From: Variovorax sp. J22P240
GTDB taxonomy: Bacteria; Pseudomonadota; Gammaproteobacteria; Burkholderiales; Burkholderiaceae_C
Assembly (NCBI RefSeq): GCF_030316855.1
Contig: NZ_JASZYR010000018.1
Coordinates: 1-64,000, forward strand
DNA: 64,000 nt
Direction: 5' to 3'
This document shows positions 1 through 7,529 of this stretch, one piece after another (position 1 is the stretch's first letter; every line of letters starts with the position of its first letter). The notes beneath the pieces were generated by a model that was not told the origin of the DNA, did not search any database, and saw nothing but the letters and a program-made list of their open reading frames with translations. Both the position numbers and the translations under genes were made by a program.

Positions 1-126
1 CTTGTAATTGGTGGTCAGCGCCACGTTGCCCGTGAGGTTCGGCGGCTCGGCAGTCTGCGCGCCAGCGAGCATCGGCATGGCGATCAGAGACGCCGCGATC
101 AGTTTTCTTTCAAATGCGTGTTTCAT
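1..126 (-). CDS. TorF family putative porin (N-terminal part, gene runs off the window)
   Basis: Only the first 42 codons are inside the window. They begin MKHAFERKLI, continue with a short hydrophobic stretch ending MLAGAQ that looks like a Sec signal peptide, and then read NLTGNVALTTNYK. That last segment matches the start of the TorF/TIGR02001 group of outer-membrane beta-barrel proteins, whose first strand typically reads TGNVALTTDY. Its function is unproven in most species. It is transcribed divergently from the kdp operon, so the 243 bp between them must hold both promoters. Confidence rests on a short segment, so the family call is good but not certain. Confidence 0.6.
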   Translation of the reverse strand, partial: MKHAFERKLIAASLIAMPMLAGAQTAEPPNLTGNVALTTNYK

Positions 127-369
127 GTTTGAAGAGCGATGGGAGGAGGCGAGAGCGTATGGTTGCGCTCGTAAAGAGCACGCAAAAATCCGACGGCCGC
201 GCATAAAGAATCGATCTCTTCGCAGTCGACTGAAGCACAAGGCAAATGCCTTTTCTTTGGCGTCGGCAGCTGGGCATTTACGACTTCTTTACGCCTCTCA
301 CTTCACTCTATCCCCTGTTTTTACGCAGCCGCGCGGAGACTTTCAGGATTGCTTTTGCAGGAGTGAAGA
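127..369. other. Divergent promoter region, porin / kdp operon
   Basis: This 243-bp gap separates the porin start from the first small ORF of the kdp operon. It contains a short hairpin (AAGGCAAATGCCTT, near 239-252) and a pyrimidine-rich AT-leaning stretch near 285-330. A Shine-Dalgarno-like AGGAG lies just before 370. No clear -35/-10 pair or KdpE-type site could be assigned by eye. Confidence 0.35.
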
Positions 370-474
370 ATGGACATCGTGTGTATTGCTGGCTTGGCGG
401 CGATGTGGGTCGTCATGGCCGGAATGGTGGTCGGGCTCTTCAAGCTCGCCACACCCCAGGGAGAGCGTTCGTGA
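370..474 (+). CDS. Small membrane protein preceding kdpF
   Basis: A 34-residue ORF with a good ribosome site (GCAGGAGTGAAGA before the ATG) encodes one hydrophobic helix (about residues 3-26, including WVVMAGMVVGL) and a charged tail ending QGERS. Its stop codon overlaps the GTG start of kdpF (GTGA), as expected for translational coupling. KdpF itself is the next ORF, so this is an additional peptide. It could be a second accessory peptide of the Kdp complex or a leader that sets kdpF translation. I do not recognise a named family. Confidence 0.55.
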   Translation: MDIVCIAGLAAMWVVMAGMVVGLFKLATPQGERS

Positions 475-569
475 TCGGCCTCGAAATCCTCTACGGGTTC
501 GGCGGGCTCATCGCCGTGATCCTGTTCGCTTACCTTGTGTTCGCGCTGATCTGCGCGGAGGAGTTCTGA
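471..569 (+). CDS. kdpF: Potassium-transporting ATPase subunit KdpF
   Basis: The 32-residue product reads through one transmembrane helix and ends LFAYLVFALICAEEF, closely resembling E. coli KdpF (29 residues, ending in a similar LVYALINAEAF). KdpF is a single-span peptide that stabilises the KdpABC complex in the inner membrane. It uses a GTG start that overlaps the stop of the preceding small ORF, and kdpA begins one base after its own stop. Confidence 0.85.
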   Translation: MIGLEILYGFGGLIAVILFAYLVFALICAEEF

Positions 570-570
570 A

Positions 571-2376
571 ATGAGCGCCTCTGCCTGGGGCCTGCTGGCC
601 CTCTTCCTCGTTGTGCTGGGCCTCATGGCCTGGCCGCTTGGCCGGTACCTCGCCGTCCTGTGCGAAGGGCGCCTGCCGCGCTGGATGCAGCGTGTCGAAT
701 CGCCCATCTTCAAGCTCGCGGGCGCATCACCGGACAGCCCAATGCACTGGCGCAGCTATGCCCTGGCACTGCTCGCATTCAACGCGATCGGCGCGTTGGC
801 CGTCTACGGCCTGCAGCGGCTGCAATCGCTGCTGCCGCTCAACCCCGCGGGCATGTCGGCGGTGTCACCGGATTCGGCTTTCAACACTGCTGTGAGCTTC
901 GTCTCCAACACCAACTGGCAGGGCTATGCCGGCGAATCGACGATGAGCTATCTCACGCAGATGCTCGGGCTCACGGTGCAGAACTTCCTGTCCGGCGCGA
1001 CCGGCATCGCGGTCGCGTTCGCGCTGGCGCGCGGCTTCGCGGCGCGCAGCACGGACGGCAAGGGACTCGTCGGCAACTTCTGGGTCGACGTCACGCGTAT
1101 CACCGCGTGGCTGCTGCTGCCGATCTCCTTCGTGATCGCGATCTTCTTCGCGAGCCAGGGCGTGATCCAGAACTTCGACGCTTACAAGACCGTGACCACC
1201 GTGGAGGCCACGGCCTACCAACAGCCGAAGCTCGACGCAGCGGGCCAGCCGATCAAGGATAATGCATCCGGCAACCCACTGCTGGAGGACGCGACCACGA
1301 CGATGCAGACGCTGGCCATGGGCCCCATCGCCTCGCAGGAGGCGATCAAGATGCTCGGCACCAATGGCGGCGGCTTCTTCAACGCCAACTCGGCGCATCC
1401 CTACGAGAACCCCACCGCTCTCACCAACTTCGCACAGATGCTGGCGATCTTCCTGATTCCGGCCGCCTTGTGCTTCGCCTTCGGCCGCGTGGTCGGTGAT
1501 CTGCGCCAGGGCTGGGCGGTGCTGGCCGCGATGACGGTGCTCTTCGTGGCCGCGGTCGTTGTGGTCATTCCCGCGGAGCAGGCCGGCAACCCCCTGATCG
1601 GCGCACTGGGCGTGGACCAGGCATCCAGCGCGATGCAGGCCGGCGGCAACATGGAAGGCAAGGAAGTGCGCTTCGGCATCGCCGCGTCGAGCCTGTTCGC
1701 GGCGGTCACGACGGCCGCGTCCTGCGGCGCCGTCAACGCGATGCACGACGCTTTCACGCCGCTCGGTGGCATGGTGCCGCTGGTGTTGATGCAGCTCGGT
1801 GAAGTCGTCTTCGGCGGCGTCGGCACGGGTCTCTACAGCATGCTGATCTTCGCGATCCTCGCGGTCTTCATCGCGGGGCTGATGATCGGTCGCACGCCGG
1901 AGTACCTCGGCAAGAAGATCGAAGTCCACGAGATGAAGCTGACATCGATCGCGATCCTGGTCACGCCCATCCTGGTGCTGGCGGGCACGGCCATCGCCGT
2001 GATCGCGGACGCGGGCAAGGCGGGCATCGCCAATCCGGGGGCACATGGATTCTCGGAAATCCTCTACGCGTTCACCTCGGCCGGCAACAACAACGGCAGC
2101 GCCTTCGCCGGCCTGTCGGCCAACACGCCCTTCTACAACGCGTGGCTCGCCATCGCCATGTGGTTCGGCCGCTTCGGCGTGATCGTGCCGGTGCTCGCCA
2201 TCGCCGGCGCACTCGCCGCCAAGAAGCGCATTCCGGTCACTGCGGGAACGATGCCGACGCACGGCCCGTTGTTCGTGACCCTGCTGATCGGCACCGTGCT
2301 GCTGGTGGGCTTGCTCAACTATGTGCCCGCGCTGGCCCTGGGGCCCGTGGTCGAACACCTGATGCTCTGGAAATAG
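571..2376 (+). CDS. kdpA: Potassium-transporting ATPase, potassium-binding subunit KdpA
   Basis: A 601-residue polytopic membrane protein and the channel-like K+ translocating subunit of the high-affinity KdpFABC pump. The sequence has the repeated pore-loop architecture of the superfamily of K+ transporters, including NTNWQGYAGE near residue 112, TNGGGFFNANSAHPYENP near residue 264, and the later GNNNGSAFAG segment. Length is slightly above the usual 560-590. It starts one base after kdpF. It is followed by a 110-bp gap containing a dispersed repeat, unusual inside a kdp operon. The operon is expected to be induced by K+ limitation, but no kdpDE genes are in view. Confidence 0.97.
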   Translation: MSASAWGLLALFLVVLGLMAWPLGRYLAVLCEGRLPRWMQRVESPIFKLAGASPDSPMHWRSYALALLAFNAIGALAVYGLQRLQSLLPLNPAGMSAVSPDSAFNTAVSFVSNTNWQGYAGESTMSYLTQMLGLTVQNFLSGATGIAVAFALARGFAARSTDGKGLVGNFWVDVTRITAWLLLPISFVIAIFFASQGVIQNFDAYKTVTTVEATAYQQPKLDAAGQPIKDNASGNPLLEDATTTMQTLAMGPIASQEAIKMLGTNGGGFFNANSAHPYENPTALTNFAQMLAIFLIPAALCFAFGRVVGDLRQGWAVLAAMTVLFVAAVVVVIPAEQAGNPLIGALGVDQASSAMQAGGNMEGKEVRFGIAASSLFAAVTTAASCGAVNAMHDAFTPLGGMVPLVLMQLGEVVFGGVGTGLYSMLIFAILAVFIAGLMIGRTPEYLGKKIEVHEMKLTSIAILVTPILVLAGTAIAVIADAGKAGIANPGAHGFSEILYAFTSAGNNNGSAFAGLSANTPFYNAWLAIAMWFGRFGVIVPVLAIAGALAAKKRIPVTAGTMPTHGPLFVTLLIGTVLLVGLLNYVPALALGPVVEHLMLWK

Positions 2377-2382
2377 GCACAC

Positions 2383-2474
2383 CTCCAGGCTGCGCGCACT
2401 TCGTGTCGCTTCGCCAACCCCCTCGCAGGGGGCTACACCGGCGGGCCGGCGGAGCCGGTTCCACGGTGTTTCTG
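2383..2474 (+). repeat. Dispersed post-stop repeat, copy 1 (inside kdp operon)
   Basis: This is one of six related copies in the window, read here on the plus strand. It begins six bases after the kdpA stop with CTCCAGGCTGCGCGCAC, then TTCGTGTCGCTTCGCC, a C-run/G-run hairpin (CCCCCTCGCAGGGGG), the GC-rich GGGCCGGCGGAGCCGG, and GGTTCCACGGTGTTTCTG. It ends about 12 bases before the kdpB start, so it lies within a single transcription unit. Confidence 0.85.
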
Positions 2475-2486
2475 AAAGGTATTGAG

Positions 2487-4580
2487 ATGCAAACTAAAAC
2501 TTCCCTGTCACTGTTTGATGCAGCGCTGCTGCGCCCCGCGCTGTGGGCGTCGGTCACCAAGCTGAGCCCGCGCGTGCAGTGGCGCAATCCGGTGATGTTC
2601 ATCGTCTACATCGGCAGCATCCTCACGACCGCGTTGTGGGTGCACTCGATCAGCTTCCCGGGCGACACAGGCATGCCAACCGCCTTCGTGCTCGCGGTCT
2701 CGATCTGGTTGTGGTTCACCGTGCTCTTCGCCAACTTCGCCGAGGCGCTGGCCGAAGGCCGCAGCAAGGCGCAGGCGGCCTCGCTGCGCGGACTGCGCAA
2801 GGACACCTGGGCCAAGAAGATGGTCGAGCCCTTCCACGGCGGCAAGTGGTTGCCGCTGCAGGCGCCGGAACTGCGCCGCGGCGACGTCGTGCTGGTCGAG
2901 GCGCACGACGTCATTCCGCTCGACGGCGAAGTGATCGAAGGCGTGGCCTCGGTCGACGAGAGCGCCATCACCGGCGAATCCGCGCCCGTGGTGCGCGAAT
3001 CGGGTGGCGACTTCTCGGCCGTCACAGGCGGCACGCGGGTGCTGTCGGACTGGCTGGTCGTGCGCATCACGGTCAATCCGGGCGAATCCTTCCTCGATCG
3101 CATGATCGGCATGGTCGAAGCGGCCAAGCGCCAGAAGACGCCGAACGAGATCGCGCTGACGATCCTGCTGGTGGCGCTGACGCTGGTGTTCCTGGTCGTC
3201 ACCGCGACGCTGCTGCCGTACTCGGTGTTCAGCGTCGGCGCGGCGGGCACGGGCACGGTGGTGTCGCTGACCGCACTGGTCGCGCTGCTCGTGTGCCTGA
3301 TCCCGACCACCATCGGCGGCCTGCTGTCGGCGGTCGGCGTGGCCGGCATGAGCCGCATGATGCAGGCCAACGTGATCGCGACCTCGGGCCGCGCGGTCGA
3401 GGCCGCGGGCGACGTCGATGTGCTGCTGCTCGACAAGACCGGCACCATCACGCATGGCAATCGCCAGGCCAGCGCCTTCCTCGCGGCGCCAGGCGTTCCT
3501 CAGGAGCGCCTCGCGCGCGCCGCGCTACTGGCGTCGCTGCCCGATGAAACGCCGGAAGGCCGCAGCATCGTCGAGCTGGCCCGCCGCGGCGGCACGGATG
3601 ACAAGGGCGTAGCAGATGCCCACTTTGTGCCCTTCACGGCGCAGACCCGCATGAGCGGCATCAACCTGCCGCCGGCGCCCAACAGTCTCGACGCCGAAGC
3701 GATCGCGCTGCGCAAGGGCGCTGTCGACGCGGTACGTCGGCACGTGGAAGCCATCGGCGGTGCGATGCCGGCCGAAGTCCTGCATGCCGCCGATGCGGTG
3801 GCGCGTCGCGGCAGCACGCCGCTGGCGGTGGCCGAGGGGCAGCGTGTGCTGGGCATCGTCGAGCTCAAGGACATCGTCAAGACCGACATCAAGGAGCGCT
3901 TCGCCGAGCTGCGCCGCATGGGTATCAAGACCGTGATGATCACCGGCGACAACAAGCTCACGGCCGCTGCCATTGCGGCCGAGGCCGGCGTGGACGACTT
4001 CCTCGCCGAAGCCACGCCTGAGGACAAGCTCGCGCTGATACGCCGCTACCAGGCCGACGGCCGCCTCGTCGCGATGACCGGCGACGGCACCAACGACGCA
4101 CCCGCACTGGCGCAGGCGGACGTGGCCGTCGCGATGGGCAGCGGCACGCAGGCCGCGAAGGAGGCCGGCAACATGGTCGACCTCGACTCGAACCCGACCA
4201 AGCTGCTCGAAGTGGTCGAGACCGGCAAGGCGCTCCTGATGACGCGCGGCTCGCTCACCACCTTCTCGATCGCGAACGACGTGGCGAAGTACTTCGCGAT
4301 CATTCCGGCGATCTTCATCTCGACCTATCCGCAGCTCGGCGCACTCAACGTCATGCGGCTGTCGAGCCCATCGTCGGCCATCCTGTCGGCGGTGATCTTC
4401 AATGCGCTGATCATCGTGTTCCTGATCCCGCTTGCCCTGAAGGGCGTGCGCTACAGGCCCGTCGGTGCTGCCTCGCTGCTGCGCCGCAATCTCGCGATCT
4501 ACGGCCTCGGCGGCCTCATCGTGCCTTTTGTCGGCATCAAGTTGATTGACTGGCTGCTCGTGGCAGTCGGTCTGGTCTGA
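2487..4580 (+). CDS. kdpB: Potassium-transporting ATPase, ATP-binding subunit KdpB
   Basis: A 697-residue P-type ATPase subunit that couples ATP hydrolysis to K+ uptake through KdpA. Visible motifs are the actuator loop ITGESAPV, the membrane segment with LIPTTIGGLL, the phosphorylation motif DKTGTITHG (phospho-Asp at residue 316), the nucleotide-domain KGAVDAV region, and the hinge MTGDGTNDAPALAQADV. The ATG at 2487 is chosen because the product begins MQTKTSLSLFDAALLRPA, the usual KdpB N-terminus. Longer readings in the same frame run back through the repeat and into kdpA. Confidence 0.97.
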   Translation: MQTKTSLSLFDAALLRPALWASVTKLSPRVQWRNPVMFIVYIGSILTTALWVHSISFPGDTGMPTAFVLAVSIWLWFTVLFANFAEALAEGRSKAQAASLRGLRKDTWAKKMVEPFHGGKWLPLQAPELRRGDVVLVEAHDVIPLDGEVIEGVASVDESAITGESAPVVRESGGDFSAVTGGTRVLSDWLVVRITVNPGESFLDRMIGMVEAAKRQKTPNEIALTILLVALTLVFLVVTATLLPYSVFSVGAAGTGTVVSLTALVALLVCLIPTTIGGLLSAVGVAGMSRMMQANVIATSGRAVEAAGDVDVLLLDKTGTITHGNRQASAFLAAPGVPQERLARAALLASLPDETPEGRSIVELARRGGTDDKGVADAHFVPFTAQTRMSGINLPPAPNSLDAEAIALRKGAVDAVRRHVEAIGGAMPAEVLHAADAVARRGSTPLAVAEGQRVLGIVELKDIVKTDIKERFAELRRMGIKTVMITGDNKLTAAAIAAEAGVDDFLAEATPEDKLALIRRYQADGRLVAMTGDGTNDAPALAQADVAVAMGSGTQAAKEAGNMVDLDSNPTKLLEVVETGKALLMTRGSLTTFSIANDVAKYFAIIPAIFISTYPQLGALNVMRLSSPSSAILSAVIFNALIIVFLIPLALKGVRYRPVGAASLLRRNLAIYGLGGLIVPFVGIKLIDWLLVAVGLV

Positions 4581-4591
4581 GAACCTTCACC

Positions 4592-5170
4592 ATGAAAAAC
4601 ATTCTTCGTCCCGCCCTCGTGCTCTTCGTACTGCTCAGCGCGCTCACGGGCATCGTCTATCCGTTGGCAGTGACGGGTGTTGCGCAGGCCGTGTTCCCGG
4701 CGCAAGCCGCTGGCAGCCTGGTCGTGCGCGACGGCATGACCGTTGGCTCCACGCTCATCGGTCAGAACTTCAGCGATCCGAAGCACTTCTGGGGCCGTCC
4801 CTCGGCCACGGCGCCCATGCCCTACAACGGCGGTGCGTCGGGTGGCGCCAACCAGGGGCCGCTGAATCCGGCGCTGGCCGATGCGGTCAAGAGCCGGATC
4901 GAAGCCCTGCGTGCGGCGGATCCGGGCAATACCATGCCCGTGCCGGTCGATCTCGTGACGACCTCGGCCAGCGGACTCGACCCGGACATCAGCCCGGCGG
5001 CCGCGCACTACCAGGCGGCGCGCGTGGCGCGTCTGCGCAACCTCCCGATCGGACAGGTCGAGAAATTGATCGATCACCACACCGATGCGCCACTCTGGGG
5101 CCTGCTCGGCGGGGCGCGGGTCAACGTGCTGGCGCTCAACCTTGCGCTCGACGCGCAACCGTCTCCCTGA
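4592..5170 (+). CDS. kdpC: Potassium-transporting ATPase subunit KdpC
   Basis: A 192-residue protein with one N-terminal transmembrane helix (about residues 6-30, ALVLFVLLSALTGIVYPL) and a periplasmic domain containing the family signatures GSTLIGQNFSDPKHFWGRPSA, GGASGGANQGPLNP and LDPDISPAAAHYQ. KdpC caps the KdpFABC complex and supports ATP binding. It starts 11 bp after kdpB. The usual next genes kdpD and kdpE are missing: a convergent, unrelated gene follows after only 16 bp. Confidence 0.95.
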   Translation: MKNILRPALVLFVLLSALTGIVYPLAVTGVAQAVFPAQAAGSLVVRDGMTVGSTLIGQNFSDPKHFWGRPSATAPMPYNGGASGGANQGPLNPALADAVKSRIEALRAADPGNTMPVPVDLVTTSASGLDPDISPAAAHYQAARVARLRNLPIGQVEKLIDHHTDAPLWGLLGGARVNVLALNLALDAQPSP

Positions 5171-5186
5171 GGCTGCGCGCCCTGGC

Positions 5187-5918
5187 TCAATGCGCCTCCG
5201 ACAATGCCTCCGAAAGCTGGCGCAACAATGATGCGCCGTCGCCCTGCCATGCGCTGCCGTGCATGCATGCGAGCGTGCGGGGTTGCTGCTGCGCAAGGCC
5301 GGCCAGCAATGCAGCCGTGTGCGGTGCATGCGCGTAGTAGTCCATTTGGTGTCGAAACGCCTCGCTCGGGCCCAGGATGTCGGTATCGGTGAGCGCCTTC
5401 TCGCCGTTGCCCGGCTGCGTGAAGAGGTCGCCACAGAAGAATGTGTGCGTGCGCGTGTCCATCATCAGCCCACATTCCCAGCCATGTGGAAGATGGGGAG
5501 TGTCGAACCAGCGCATCGTATGGTGGCCGAGCTCAAGTTCCTCGCCGTCGGCAAGCGCGCGCGGCGGGCGGTCGGCCAGATCGCCCATCGAGACCATGGC
5601 CGCGACACTGCTGCACACCGGCACTGCCTGCGGCGCTGCCGCCAGGAACAGGTTGATGGCGCCGCACTCGTCGGCCTCGACATGGGAGAACGCAACGTAG
5701 CGCAGGCGCTCGAGGGGCATCACGCTCGCGATGGCTTCGCTCACCAGTGGAAAGAGCTGGCGCAGCCCGGAGTGGAACAACAACGGCTCGTCGTCGACCA
5801 CGAGGTACTGGTTGAAGCTGAACAGGTTGCCGTCGGGCAACGGCGCGGGCGTGTTGATGCGGAAGATGCCCGTCCCGATTTCCTGTACGTTGGTGCCCGA
5901 CTGTGAATTCGTGACCAT
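5187..5918 (-). CDS. Single-domain flavodiiron-like metallo-beta-lactamase-fold protein
   Basis: A 243-residue MBL-fold protein without signal peptide. Instead of the usual HxHxDH zinc motif it has SHVEADE (H79, E81, D83), then H145, D164 and H220. The pattern H-x-E-x-D, then His about 62 residues later, then H-X18-D, is that of flavodiiron and oxygen-binding diiron proteins, so a di-iron centre is likely. The flavodoxin domain of true flavodiiron enzymes is absent. Such stand-alone ODP-type domains bind or sense O2; the role here is inferred. The start has a strong upstream AGAGGAG. The gene is convergent with kdpC. Confidence 0.7.
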   Translation of the reverse strand: MVTNSQSGTNVQEIGTGIFRINTPAPLPDGNLFSFNQYLVVDDEPLLFHSGLRQLFPLVSEAIASVMPLERLRYVAFSHVEADECGAINLFLAAAPQAVPVCSSVAAMVSMGDLADRPPRALADGEELELGHHTMRWFDTPHLPHGWECGLMMDTRTHTFFCGDLFTQPGNGEKALTDTDILGPSEAFRHQMDYYAHAPHTAALLAGLAQQQPRTLACMHGSAWQGDGASLLRQLSEALSEAH

Positions 5919-6134
5919 TGCGCGTCTCCTCTGCGTTGGGAGCGACGACCGGATGCGTCGCCCGGGGGCGTCACGGTACTCCGATTCGGCAGTCCGGCGC
6001 CAGGGGCGCGAACCTGAAGCCGCAAATTCACAGCCTTCCGCTCACGACGCGGTAGATGTTCAAACAAGAATAATTGTCATCTGACCTCGCGCTGGTCAGC
6101 TGAAGCGCCGGGCGTTCGCGAGGACGACTGACGC
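5919..6134. other. Intergenic region upstream of the flavodiiron-like gene
   Basis: This 216-bp stretch lies between two minus-strand genes, so it holds the promoter of the MBL-fold gene and the trailer of the marR gene. An AT-rich patch near 6056-6082 (minus-strand ATGACAATTATTCTTG) is the only promoter-like segment. No coding potential or clear terminator was found. Confidence 0.3.
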
Positions 6135-6602
6135 TTATTCCTCTGGACCAGCCGACTGAAACTCGATGAGATTGTTGCGCAGCGACACGATCGCCTTTTG
6201 CATCCGCGCGAATTCGTCCGGGGCGAGGCCCGGTGCATCCTTGATGCCCAATTCCATGCGCTTCTCGCGCAGTCGCCGACCGGCCTTCGTCAGCTTGACT
6301 CGCACCTGGCGCTCGTCCTCGGGGTCACGCTGCCTCTCCAGATAGCCCATCGCCTCCAGCTTCTTCAGCATCGGCGTGAGGGTGTTCGATTCGAGAAACA
6401 GCTTCTCGCCAAGGCCGCCGACCGTCTGATTGTCTTCCTCCCATAGCGCAATGATGGTGATGTATTGCGTATAGGTAAGCCCGAGCTGATCGAGGACAGG
6501 CTTGTATGTCTTGCCGAAGGCCAGGTTCGCAGAATAGACCGCAAAACACAGGAAATCGGAGAGCCTCAGATCCTCGGAGTCCGCCTTGTCTGTCGATTTC
6601 AT
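6135..6602 (-). CDS. ohrR: OhrR-type organic hydroperoxide-sensing MarR repressor
   Basis: A 155-residue MarR-family winged-helix protein. The segment DFLCFAVYSANLAFGKTY places a single cysteine (C19) where B. subtilis OhrR has its peroxide-sensing Cys15, followed by the conserved KPVLDQLGLTYTQY. The wing helix region reads SNTLTPMLKKLEAMGYL. There is no other cysteine, so it is the 1-Cys type. The ATG at 6602 is preferred over those at 6608 and further upstream because AAAAGG lies six bases before it. The target gene ohr lies just upstream in tandem, and an ATCGTATGCGAT operator lies 50 bp upstream of the start. Confidence 0.85.
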   Translation of the reverse strand: MKSTDKADSEDLRLSDFLCFAVYSANLAFGKTYKPVLDQLGLTYTQYITIIALWEEDNQTVGGLGEKLFLESNTLTPMLKKLEAMGYLERQRDPEDERQVRVKLTKAGRRLREKRMELGIKDAPGLAPDEFARMQKAIVSLRNNLIEFQSAGPEE

Positions 6603-6651
6603 TTGCATCCTTTTGTCAAGAGACGAATGTCTCAGAAGAATTGAATTGTGG

Positions 6652-6663
6652 ATCGTATGCGAT
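6652..6663. promoter_or_regulatory. ATCGTATGCGAT operator before ohrR
   Basis: An exact copy of the 12-mer found at the promoters of this locus. On the minus strand it lies between TTGCGA (-35-like) and CACAAT (-10-like) with a 17-bp spacer, so bound protein would occlude the ohrR promoter. Confidence 0.6.
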
Positions 6664-6691
6664 CTCATCGCAAGGTATCCAACAGTCGCGA

Positions 6692-6723
6692 AAGAAGCCC
6701 GCAGACACAACTGCGGGCTTCTT
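6692..6723 (-). terminator. Intrinsic terminator after ohr
   Basis: A perfect 13-bp stem (AAGAAGCCCGCAG paired with CTGCGGGCTTCTT) closes a six-base loop, followed on the minus strand by a short T-rich run. It lies 59 bp after the ohr stop and before the ohrR promoter, so it should separate the two transcripts. Confidence 0.8.
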
Positions 6724-6781
6724 CGGACCAGGGCCGGGGATGGAAATCAGCCCTCGATCACCGCGAGTGCCGCATGGTGCA

Positions 6782-7231
6782 TCACGACGTGAGGACGTTC
6801 AGCGCCACGTCGATGTTGCCCCGGGTGGCCTTCGAATACGGGCAGATGTCGTGCGCGCCGTGTGCAATGGCCTCGGCGACTTCCTGCGCCACGCCCGGCA
6901 AGCGAACATGGAACCGGGCCTGGATGAAGTAGGCCTGGCCGGTCTGGCCCAGGTCGACCTCGATCTCGACGGACAGATCGGGCGGAAGCACCACCTTCTT
7001 CTCCCTGGCCACGAGCCCGATCGCAGCGGTGTAGCAGGCGGACCAGGCACCCGCGAACAGCTGTTCCGCGGTGGGGTGCGGCTGGATGGCCGAGAACACG
7101 TGTGCGGGCTTGGCTCCGGGCGACGAGAGCTGGATGTTGAGACTGTCGTAATGGCCGCGCGAAGCGCCGGCAGTGTTGTTGACCGTGGTGTTCGTCTTGC
7201 CTGTCATCAGGACTTTTTCGATCTTGCTCAT
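6782..7231 (-). CDS. ohr: Organic hydroperoxide resistance protein (Ohr, OsmC family)
   Basis: A 149-residue thiol peroxidase that reduces organic and fatty-acid hydroperoxides using lipoyl-group electrons. Both catalytic cysteines are visible: C66 in GAWSACYTAA and C130 in HDICPYSKAT. The supporting arginine (R25 in GASRGHY) and glutamate (E56 in TAEQLFAG) are also present. The ATG at 7231 has AAGGA upstream. Ohr is normally derepressed when OhrR is oxidised, and ohrR is the next gene downstream. A small signal-peptide-like ORF and a cluster of operator copies lie directly upstream. Confidence 0.95.
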   Translation of the reverse strand: MSKIEKVLMTGKTNTTVNNTAGASRGHYDSLNIQLSSPGAKPAHVFSAIQPHPTAEQLFAGAWSACYTAAIGLVAREKKVVLPPDLSVEIEVDLGQTGQAYFIQARFHVRLPGVAQEVAEAIAHGAHDICPYSKATRGNIDVALNVLTS

Positions 7232-7295
7232 GGGATGGATCCTTAAGGTTGCGGTTGGGGGATAGGGTGAACGGAGGGTTGCAAATCTGATGCGA

Positions 7296-7403
7296 TTACA
7301 TCGTGTACGATATATATGGCGCACTCACACTGGCGCCCACGAGAACGCCGAACGCGGCCAGAAGCGAGGCAGCGGCGGTAGCGATGTAGTTGGAGCTCTT
7401 CAT
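7296..7403 (-). CDS. Small exported or membrane peptide ahead of ohr
   Basis: A 35-residue ORF with a good ribosome site (GAAGGAAACTGAA before the ATG). The product begins MKSSNYIATAAASLLAAF and looks like a signal peptide or single membrane helix with almost nothing after it (ending SAPYISYTM). It sits between the operator cluster and ohr, and its last codons form a degenerate operator copy. It could be a true small protein, a leader peptide, or the remnant of a longer exported protein. No family is recognised. Confidence 0.45.
   Translation of the reverse strand: MKSSNYIATAAASLLAAFGVLVGASVSAPYISYTM
7300..7311. promoter_or_regulatory. Degenerate operator copy ATCGTGTACGAT
   Basis: Differs at two positions from ATCGTATGCGAT. 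It overlaps the last codons of the small upstream ORF, 69-80 bp before the ohr start, and could be an additional regulatory site for ohr. Confidence 0.35.
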
Positions 7404-7443
7404 TTCAGTTTCCTTCGATGGTTTGGATGTTGCTTCGATTGCT

Positions 7444-7470
7444 ATCGTATGCGTGTTAATCGTATGCGAT
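7444..7470. promoter_or_regulatory. Operator pair (ATCGTATGCG + ATCGTATGCGAT)
   Basis: Two copies start at 7444 (last two bases differ) and 7459 (exact). Their 15-bp spacing is identical to that of the second pair at 7530/7545. They lie 41-67 bp upstream of the small ORF start. Confidence 0.6.
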
Positions 7471-7529
7471 ACATACAATCCGATTGGCTGGCAAGGTCTT
7501 CATTTGTCTCCTGGATCGGTTGAGTTGTT

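Noticed and set aside
865..2382. A 505-codon minus-strand frame
   Set aside because: It mirrors kdpA, whose motifs are clear; the product has the same shadow composition.
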